Shown here in pieces: positions 57,109-64,000 of a stretch of 64,000 nt of DNA. The notes under the pieces were generated by a model that saw only the letters and a program-made list of their open reading frames with translations, made no database searches and was not told the DNA's origin. The position numbers and the translations under genes are program-made. The DNA is from Zanthoxylum bungeanum (taxonomy: Eukaryota > Streptophyta > Magnoliopsida > Sapindales > Rutaceae), in assembly GCA_019454045.1 (NCBI GenBank), contig SKCR01006534.1, positions 1-64,000 of the forward strand, in the 5' to 3' direction. Numbering within the stretch: the first letter of the stretch is position 1; each line of letters opens with the position of its first letter.

Positions 57109-57762
57109 ATGGAGACAACTTCAAGAAGACGAGTCACTAATATCTGTGTGTTTTGTGGAACTAGCTCTGGAACTAAACCAGAATTTGTTGAGGCTGCAAA
57201 AGAATTGGGTAGAGTTATGACGGAAAGAAACATGCACTTAGTATATGGCGGTGGCAATCTTGGATTGATTGGATGTGTTTCATAAGCCGTGCAAGAATGT
57301 GGCGGTCAAGATTTGGGGATTATTCCAAAACCTTTGGCAAACGAAAATCTCATCGGAAAATCAAATAGAGAAGAATGCATTGTCTTAGGTATGTCTGAAA
57401 GACTTACTTAAATGATCAATCATATTGACGTTTTTATTGATTTACCAGGTAGCATTGGCACGTTGGAAGAAATATTCACAGTTGCGTAATGGGCGAACTT
57501 GAACATTAACCAAAAAACCATTGGACTACTTAATCCTGATGGATTTTTCGATTTTCTTTTTGTATTTCTTGAAGATGCTAGAAGAAATGAGTTTATTTTA
57601 AAATCGGTAAAAGATATCTTCCTAACTGTAAGAAAAAAATGATAATTTAATGTACCAACTCTTAGCTTATGAACCAAAAATTGACCCTATTCTTTCCAAG
57701 TTGAACTGGTCTGATAACAATCGTGGCAAGAAGCACAGAGTAAACCTGGATCTTAATCTGTA
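57109..57762 (+). pseudogene. LOG-type cytokinin riboside monophosphate phosphoribohydrolase, intronless pseudogene
   Basis: Reads from an ATG at 57109 through the lysine decarboxylase-like (LOG) fold: NICVFCGTSSG at the N-terminus, HLVYGGGNLGLIG (Rossmann glycine loop), LGIIPKPLANENLIGK, and the family signature as LPGSIGTLEE (usual form PGGxGTxxE). WANLNINQKTIGLLNPDGFF follows, with a KIDPILSKLNW tail. LOG enzymes release active cytokinin bases from nucleotides. Three in-frame stops (57283, 57409, 57487) and a frameshift in the A-run near 57640 inactivate it. The signature's second Gly is Ser. There is no intron, although plant LOG genes usually have several, so an RNA intermediate is likely. 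It lies inside G3 between the pol break and the polypurine tract. Confidence 0.85.
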
Positions 57763-59056
57763 ATCATTTTTTAGTCGTAGATTCAATTGTCAATTCCACA
57801 CTAATCATGTAATGTCTTTTAAACTCTGTTTCTACTTATTCAGACATTGGGGACAATGTCTCAATTTGGTTGGGGGAGAGGATAGTTGACTAGTTAGTTT
57901 TTGTTTTATGTTTCATTGTTATGTTTAAATTTTTATTATGTTGTTTTTGTTTTGTTGTTATTTTGTGTGTAAAAAAAATATTTTACTTTGATTTTCTTTT
58001 GTGTTTTCAAATGACACACAAACTAACAACAAATTTTTGACTAACCAAGTGGAATTGTTGCTCAGAGGTGGCTGTGTAAGGAGTTTTCACTCCTGAGACG
58101 TATCTCAAAATAATTTGTAACAAGTTATTTTTGTTCCTTTCTTTTTGAATCATTTAAATTTGTGAATTCTCCTTAATATTGATTAAATTTGATATTCATA
58201 TGCTCATCTGACAGGTATTATCAACATACATGGTAATATATAAAACATTGGTTGTAAGTGAAAAAATTTAATATTCAGTTATCTAGTTTGTTGGAGGTAT
58301 CACCTAAAGGCAGTGGAATTAATGTTTTTATTCAAAAAAAAAAATATAACCATGCTCTTACTTAGTAACCAGACATCTTGCCTCAGTAAACAATGATTGT
58401 TCGCGCAAAACGGTAGAGCTTGAGTTTGTAAAAAAAAAGAAAAAAGAAAAAGATGTGTGAATAAGTTCGATTTCGTAGCCTCTCTAACTCGAGCAATTGA
58501 GTCTGTATGGGTGTTTTAACACTTAGTACCCTAAGACCAACTGGTCTGTGAGTCACTAACACAAAGCTCGTTACATGGGTTAAAGAGAAAACTTAAAGAA
58601 ATCAGACACTTTTTCTTTTTAATATCTGAGATCTGAGCAATTAAGTTTGTACGGGTGTTTTAACACCTAGTGCCCTAAAGCCAACTAGTTTGGGAGTTAC
58701 TGGCCCAAAGCTCGTTACGAGGATTGGAGATGCATCATTATTTAAAAAAAATAAAAAAAAAAATTTTGTATTTATAAATAAATTTTCATTGTCAAATGGT
58801 GTGAACTCTAATAAAATTTTAGGATAAAATTATTACTCTCTTTTCAACGAGACCTGTGAATATTGTGGGCATAATGAATTGATTAATACCTTATTTTATG
58901 TGTGTATGGAAGAATGGTAAAAAGTACAGGAGAATTTATTTATTTGATCATTTAGAAATAAAGAAAATAATTATTAATTTTGGATAATAATTTATCTTTT
59001 TAAAGTTTTTTTCCGCTTAAATTAATATGGACTAGTAATAAGTTGGTTGGAGGGTG
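57763..59056 (+). other. G3 3' untranslated region and polypurine tract
   Basis: Near 57843 is the perfect inverted repeat GACATTGGGGACAATGTC, a sequence typical of gypsy 3' regions, followed by TTGGTTGGGGGAGAGG. A segment of about 110 bp is duplicated (58491-58600 and 58635-58735; shared GGGTGTTTTAACAC). The tract ends GGACTAGTAATAAGTTGG then TTGGAGGGTG at 59056, matching E2's end at 5500-5519. No gene is seen. Confidence 0.7.
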
Positions 59057-59095
59057 TGATGAATACTAAAAATTGCACATGGATTAAATGCCAAT

Positions 59096-59782
59096 TACAT
59101 TCCTATATTTTAAGTCTAAAATTTATTACATTCCTATAATTTATAAAATATCTCAACATATTTCTCTAACTTAGTTATTAATAGAATTCCATATTTCTGA
59201 TAATTAACATTACAAAAATAGTTAAACAAAAATGTGAGTTAAATAAATTTTTAATAAAAAATCAAATTTAATTTATAAGAATTGAAAATAAATTAACAAC
59301 CCTGGTCATATTGAAAATTTTTACTTTTTTATTGTATAGCTAATTTTTAATTTTTATATCTTTAAATTAATTTGTTTATGTTTATAATCATCATTAAATT
59401 CAAATATATGAATCGAAAGGTTACAAAAATGAGAGTAATACTTTTACTTAATATTTGAATATTTTCTCTCATATGAAATATATTTTACATGATTAATAAT
59501 TATAATGTTAATTTAAATAACAATAATTTAATAATTTTATTTATAATTAATTCTTTTTAATTTAATAATTTTTTTTTGTTAAAAAGAATCAAAATCCTTA
59601 TTAATTTAATAATTTTCATTTTTTTTGTTAAAAAGAAAGTTTTTTTCATTTATTTAAATTATTTAAAATTATCAAACTAAACAAAATTTTAGAAGGAAAA
59701 ATGTTTTAAGGTATTTTTCAAATTATAGAGACGTCAGATATGGTGGGACATTGAAGTAAACCATAAAAATGTGATGGACATT
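59096..59782. other. AT-rich sequence, no gene seen
   Basis: Very AT-rich with no open frame of note. A direct repeat (TTACATTCCTATAATTT near 59133, and a related copy at 59097) may be the edge of whatever replaced G3's 3' LTR. No transposon ends could be fixed. Confidence 0.45.
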
Positions 59783-59969
59783 GGCGCCGTTTGGTATTAT
59801 TTTTAAATTTAGTTTTTTGTTTTTTGAATTCAAAATACGCATTCAGTAATGAATCCTGAAAAATGATTTTGAAAATACAAAATTCATTTTTTTACTTTTA
59901 ATAAAGAAAATAAGATAACAACTTTTAGTTTTTCATTGTTTTCTTATTATAAATCCTTGAACTTTTTTT

Positions 59970-59999
<30 letters not shown>

Positions 60000-60001
<2 letters not shown>

Positions 60002-60645
60002 GACCCGGCCAATGTTCCGGTTCGGTTAGGGTTCTCATCCTGGCCGAACCGGTTGGAACCGCTGGAACCGAAAAAAAAAATTTATTTTTTATGTTTATTT
60101 CCATCTCTACACATAACTACATAAGTATGTTTTTTTTTTTATTAAATCTCAATTTTTTTATTAATAATAATGAGGTTTAAAATTGCAATACTAAAACATG
60201 AATGTCCACATCCTTTTTATAATCAATTTTGGTTATTGACTTCTTCGTATAAGCGATGTGGGACACAATAGCCAAATAACAAATATCCCACATCGCTTAT
60301 ATGAAGAAAGCACTAGCCAAGAATTGGTTATAAAAAGGATTCTATATTAAAAGAATTTTATAAAAAATGATTCTATAAAAAAGATGTGATGGTTTGAAAA
60401 AACATTACGATTATAAATTTTTTTTCTATTTTTAAAAATTTATTATTAAAAATAAAAAAAAAAAAAAACCAGAAGGGGAACCGTAACCGAACCGGAACTG
60501 ATCGGTTCGGTTTCGGTTCGATTTACGGTTCCGGTTCGATTTACGGTTCCGGTTCCACTTAAGTGTGGAACCGGAACCGAACCGGAATTAATCGGTTCGG
60601 TTCCGGTTCGGTTCCGAACCGGAACCGAACCGCCGGCCAGGTCTA
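60000..60645. mobile_element. hAT-like MITE with CCGGTTCGGTT-rich ends
   Basis: Left end TAGACCCGGCCA, complement of the right end TAGACCTGGCCGG, within an (ATT)n run that gives an ATTATTAT-type duplication that cannot be told from the repeat itself. Subterminal parts are filled with CCGGTTCGGTT/AACCGAACCGG units, the same design as the GGGTCGGGTC MITE at 26897. The middle (60200-60350) is an inverted repeat carrying promoter-like motifs, listed separately. Confidence 0.78.
60211..60336. promoter_or_regulatory. Two outward-facing snRNA-type promoter signatures (USE plus TATA)
   Basis: Plus strand: ATCCCACATCG (60285-60295), then 33 bp, then TATAAAAA (60329-60336). Minus strand: GTCCCACATCG (60254-60264), then 32 bp, then TATAAAAA (60214-60221). 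RTCCCACATCG is the upstream sequence element of plant spliceosomal snRNA genes. A gap of about 33 bp to TATA is the RNA polymerase II arrangement, and about 24 bp is the polymerase III one. No U1-U6 sequence follows on either side. The motifs are plain in the sequence. Promoter activity is inferred. Confidence 0.65.
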
Positions 60646-60973
60646 ATTATTATTATTATTTCTACCAAATAAAATTTTACTTTTTCTGTTTTAAAGATTA
60701 TTATTTTGAAAACGAAAGCGAATACATTTTTCAATTTTTTAAAATAAATTTAAAAATAATATTTTCATTCTTATTCTTATTTTTGTTTCATAAAAACACC
60801 AATTTAAAAGAAATAAAAAAACCTCACCGACCCTTAAATCCTTTCCTTCTTCAACATCTCAAATCTCAACTAACATCCATCCGGCCGAATTCCTTTCATT
60901 TTCCCACCATTTTTCTCGGTAACCAAACACAACTCCTCAGCAATCACAGTCTTCCCACTGCAGTCTCATTAAG

Positions 60974-61040
60974 GTAAGAGTTTTCTTTTATGCATAGTCT
61001 TCAAAGCTCAAAAAACTCTCTTAAACTCTCTTTTTTCCAG
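60974..61040 (+). other. Possible 5' untranslated intron of the ATPC gene
   Basis: AAG|GTAAGAG at 60974 and CTTTTTTCCAG| at 61040 make good donor and acceptor sites around a 67-bp AT-rich stretch, about 60 bp before the first ATG. The intron is very short for a plant, so I give it low weight. Confidence 0.3.
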
Positions 61041-61103
61041 AGATTAAAAAAATCTTTAATCACCCCAACAGATTAATAGATTATAAAAGAGAACATAAAA
61101 ATA

Positions 61104-62239
61104 ATGTCTTGTTCAATTTTATCCACATGGGTTCCTCCAAAATCTGATCTTTCTTCACTTTCACTTCACTTAAACCAATACTCGGTTCATTATTTTCACA
61201 AATTCTCTTCCCAAAAATACCCTTCCAGTCTTCAGTATTTACACCAGTACACTGTCGTCTTCGTGAACTTAAAGAGAGAATCAATACAGTTAAAAACACT
61301 CAAAAGGTTACTGAAGCGATGAAGCTTGTGGCTGCTGCTAGAGTAAGGAAAGCTCAAGAAGCTGTGATTAGTAGTAGGCCTTTTGTTGAAAAGCTTATAG
61401 ATTTTCTTTATGTTATAAATGAACAGCTCCAATTTGATGATGTTGATGTTCCTTTGACAAATATTAGGCTTGTAAAGAAAGTTGCTATTGTTGTTATAAC
61501 TGGTGATAAAGGTCTTTGTGGTGGTTTTAACAATGCTGTGATAAAAAAGGCCGAGACCCGGATGGCCGAGTTGAAAGATAAGGGACTTGATAGTGTTGTT
61601 ATTAGTGTGGGGAAAAAGGGTAATGCTTATTTTAGGCGTCGTAGTAATGTTTTGGTAGTTAGGTTTATTGAAGGAGAAGGTATTTATACGGTAAAAGAGG
61701 CACAATTGATTGCTGATAGTGTTTTTTCATTGTTTGTCAGCGAGGAAGTTGATAAGGTTGAGTTAGTGTATACTAAGTTTGTCTCATTGGTGAAATCAGA
61801 TCCTGTGATTCATACTTTGTTACCTTTATCGATGAAAGGAGTGGCTTGTGATGTGAATGGGAAGTGTGTTGATGCTATGGAGGATGAGTTGTTTAGGTTG
61901 ACAACTAAGGTTGGGAAGCTGATTGTTGAGAGAGAGAGTGTGATGTTTAATGAAGGTGGATTATCGCCTGTAATGCTGTTTGAGCAAGATCCAGCTCAGA
62001 TACTCGATGCGATGATGCCTCTCTACATGAATAGCCAGATATTGAGGGCATTACAGGAATCATTTGCCAGTGAAGTTGCGGCAAGGATGAGTGCCATGAG
62101 TACTGCAACAGATAATGCTGATGAGTTGAAGAAAAATCTTTCAATTGCTTATAATCGAGAACGTCAGGCTAAAATCACTGGTGAACTATTGGAGATTGTT
62201 GCTGGAGCTGAAGCACTTGCACAGTTAGATTTATTTTGA
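61104..62239 (+). CDS. ATPC: Chloroplast ATP synthase gamma chain, with a frameshift in the transit-peptide region
   Basis: From 61253 to the TGA at 62237 an uninterrupted frame encodes the whole mature gamma subunit: RLRELKERINTVKNTQK, MKLVAAARVRKAQEAV, VVITGDKGLCGGFNNAVIKK, SLFVSEEVDKVELVYTKFVS, SDPVIHTLLPLS, LYMNSQILRALQESFASEVA and a QAKITGELLEIVAGAEAL tail. Gamma is the rotor shaft of CF1. The plant-specific redox loop with two Cys (CDVNGKC, then an acidic EDE) is present, so thioredoxin control is possible. The gene is a single exon. The only upstream ATG (61104) starts a Ser-rich leader fit to be a chloroplast transit peptide, but it is in another frame, and the mature frame has a stop at 61145 with no ATG until 61319 inside the mature part. 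A one-base indel between 61148 and 61250 would explain it. Sequence differences from common gamma chains suggest a second paralogue (ATPC2-like). Confidence 0.88.
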
Positions 62240-63366
62240 CTCTTTCTCCTTCCTTAATTTGATTGATCTTTCTCCCAGTTTGCTTTCGGTGAGAATTTTG
62301 CAGTTCACATCACATGTTAGTTAGGAAAATTCATCATTGGACAGAGACATATAAATTGCAATGATGGCTTGAGTTTTTCTATATCATATGGTAAACAAGA
62401 ATGTCTTAATAAGAATAAATAAGGTGATCCTTATTACAATTCACTCTATTGTGTTCATTTCCTTTAGCAAAATTAGACTAGAGTTCTTAGTTTTCATGGT
62501 CACGTTTCCTTCCTGCAAATTATATAGCGTATTTTACTGCCTTGATTATGTCAAAAACATGACTACATTAAACCACGGGGAATGTTTTTTAACTAAATGA
62601 ATAACCTTTGTCTAGTACACAACAGTGAATTTTTTTTTTTCAGACGGTGCTTCTTTGCTAGAGCTCTAATAAATGTATGGCATGACTAGCTGAGGACCAA
62701 ATTAAAAACCTGAAATATGTGAAGTTGAGGACCCTGAATTGTCTGCTTTCTGAAAAGAAGAAAGATTCTTTACGCTCGAGCAGCTGTCTCATTTCAATCA
62801 AGGACAAAGTTAGAATTGGGTCATTGTTTTGTTAGGGAATTTTAAGCAAATGATGCGACACCAAATGCCATTTTCTGGGCATTGAAATGATACCAGTGTT
62901 CAAATTTACGCGGTAGGACAAAAACATGGTCTGTAATCTGTATCATACCAGAAACCAGGAACTGAGCAAGACAATAGATGCAATGGAAAGCATTGAGTAG
63001 CCATCACATTCTTGGCTGATACTATATCCGAGTGTTGATGAAACTCGACTTCTTTGTTGAAAAGAGATTGTGGCTGCACTTTGATCACATCTTGTTTATC
63101 TATGCAGTTACTGCAACAACTCGCTTTCCTACATTATTTAAATTTTGTATATCTAATTTCTATTTTGGCAGTCATAAACGCGATTACGTTGTTGTTGGCC
63201 TATACATGTTCCAGTAATCAAGATTATGCATTCTATTTGTGCAAGCATGATCATTTTTTTTGCAATTTTACTAGTTGGTTCCCATTTACTCATAGTCTCT
63301 TGCTTAAAGTAAAGCTATTGACTACAATCCGGTTGTCTCGAAACAAGCTTGAGGGACAAATTTCAC
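62240..63366. other. Downstream of ATPC, no gene seen
   Basis: The first 200-300 bp are the probable 3' untranslated region of the ATP synthase gene. Beyond that only short ORFs occur on either strand, without domains. Part may be intron of the gene whose exon is proposed at 63367-63612. Confidence 0.45.
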
Positions 63367-63612
63367 CTGAAATACTTGCCTTTGAATTACTAACAATAAT
63401 TTCAGGGCAATCACGATTTTGATGGGCTGCAAGAAATCTCAGATGCTCCTCCTCTGTAAGAATATTTCCATGGAGCACTTCTAGATGAAAACTAGATAAC
63501 AACATTGTCATATGAATTCCAAAATCTTGAAGTTCTGGTGGATACAGGCGATTGAATCCAGGGCCAAATCCTAACCTGGCTTGCCAAGCCGACGCAGCTA
63601 CAGGTTTTGGAC
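63367..63612 (-). CDS. Possible internal exon of an unidentified minus-strand gene
   Basis: An 82-codon stretch that looks like real protein: GPKPVAASAWQARLGFGPGF, NRLYPPELQDFGIHMTMLL, EVLHGNILTEEEHLRFLAAH and QNRDCPEIIVSN. On the minus strand it is preceded by an acceptor (TTTGATCCCAG|GT) and followed by a donor, either TTTCAG|GTGAAA at 63367 or AAAG|GCAAGT at 63380. Neighbouring exons would lie right of the window and possibly to the left. I do not recognise the family. It could also be an isolated gene fragment. Confidence 0.35.
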
Positions 63613-64000
63613 CTGGGATCAAATCAAATCACATTTTCAATTCCAGTATGGTTAGAAAATATGCCAAACTTGTTCTACATAGACGTCCTATAACTCCCTT
63701 ACTTTTTTAGTTTTTATTTTTTTTCGTTTTCTAATTGTGGAAATGGGCTACGAAATTCTCAAACCCATGATGTCCAGATCGGGTACTCACATTTTGTATC
63801 AGATGGGACCGAGTTATGTTCCCGAGCCCTACTTTTACTTTTCGTTCGCCACAGAGATATAAAGGGACACCATCCTTGTAATGGAAATTCGCCATATATA
63901 TTATGTAGAGATGCTGAAATTTTAGTTAGAGATAGTCAGAAATCTCAAAGGAAACGTGATCTTCGGGGCCATTCCCTGATTAGGCAGAGGCTCTGGATAA
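63613..64000. other. Right end of window, no gene seen
   Basis: No ORF of note. It may be intron or intergenic sequence of the gene proposed at 63367-63612. Confidence 0.4.

Larger units (their letters stand above)
48943..59095 (+). mobile_element. G3: gypsy LTR element with pol replaced by acquired sequence
   Basis: The order on the plus strand is 5' LTR (48943-50292), tRNA-Asp-type primer site, gag, protease, the first residues of reverse transcriptase, then a foreign stretch (about 56240-57840) and a polypurine tract at 59041-59056. About 40 bp that resemble the 5' LTR start (TGATGAATACTAAAAATTGC against TGATGAACATTAAAAAGTTC) follow. After that the 3' LTR is lost. RT, RNase H and integrase are absent. 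A LARD-family solo LTR interrupts it at 51854-54997. Its LTR motifs show that it is a relative of G1. Confidence 0.8.
59783..60800. mobile_element. Possible foldback MITE, split by the hAT MITE
   Basis: GGCGCCGTTTGGTATTATTT at 59783 opens an arm (TATTATTTTTAAATTTAGTT) that pairs loosely with the complement of 60700-60770 (ATATTATTTTTAAATTTATT). An (ATT)n run lies on both sides of the hAT MITE at 60000-60645, which would have inserted into it. Similarity is low and AT-driven, so this is a weak call. Confidence 0.3.

Noticed and set aside
57843..57860. Perfect inverted repeat GACATTGGGGACAATGTC as a terminator
   Set aside because: This is plant nuclear DNA. A GGGGACAATG-type sequence is a usual feature of gypsy 3' regions.
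60254..60295. A U1-U6 snRNA gene next to the USE motifs
   Set aside because: No snRNA-like sequence starts about 25-30 bp after either TATA box.

Overview
The window is plant nuclear DNA, from a flowering plant and probably a eudicot. It holds a 13-exon augmin subunit 4 gene with canonical splice sites, a nuclear gene for the chloroplast ATP synthase gamma chain, and a deep stack of plant LTR retrotransposons and MITEs. About four fifths of the sequence is transposon-derived. I cannot name the species.

Left block (1-18.9 kb) is a four-part nest on the minus strand. A degraded Ty3/gypsy element, here called G1, has its 5' LTR at 16998-18934, gag at 15396-16870 and pol at 1627-4547. Its protease is split by a second gypsy-type element, E2 (4548-14998, target duplication GCATT). 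E2's 3' LTR is split by a copia element, E3 (6390-14551). G1's integrase is cut by the LTR of a third element (1-1626) that runs off the window. The centre-left part (18.9-27.5 kb) has an AT-rich minisatellite, a hAT-type MITE holding a perfect solo LTR (21226-22490), the host gene AUG4 (23035-26617, minus) with a SINE in an intron, and a second hAT MITE (26897-27543).

Centre (27.56-48.43 kb) is a foldback MITE opened by a 19.9-kb copia element, C2 (27579-47487, duplication AAAAC). C2 is itself opened by a 10.5-kb non-coding LTR element (32004-42463, duplication GATAG), here called the LARD-like element. The two LARD LTRs are almost identical, so it moved recently although it encodes nothing recognisable. 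Its interior carries a 2.7-kb tandem array whose repeats are short hairpins with compensating stem changes.

Right block (48.4-64 kb): an unrecognised ORF is cut by a gypsy element, G3 (48943 to about 59095). G3 keeps gag and protease, but its reverse transcriptase breaks off after the first residues. In place of the rest of pol it carries an unrecognised degenerate ORF and an intronless LOG-type (cytokinin-activating phosphoribohydrolase) pseudogene. A 3.1-kb solo LTR related to the LARD LTR sits in G3's gag-protease interval. Then come a hAT MITE with two outward-facing snRNA-type promoter signatures (60000-60645), the ATP synthase gamma gene (61104-62239), whose transit-peptide frame is shifted against the mature frame, and a possible exon of a minus-strand gene near the right end.

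Only AUG4 and the ATP synthase gamma gene look like host genes with cellular roles. The rest records repeated insertion, deletion and at least one apparent gene capture. All boundaries were read by eye from terminal motifs and target-site duplications.
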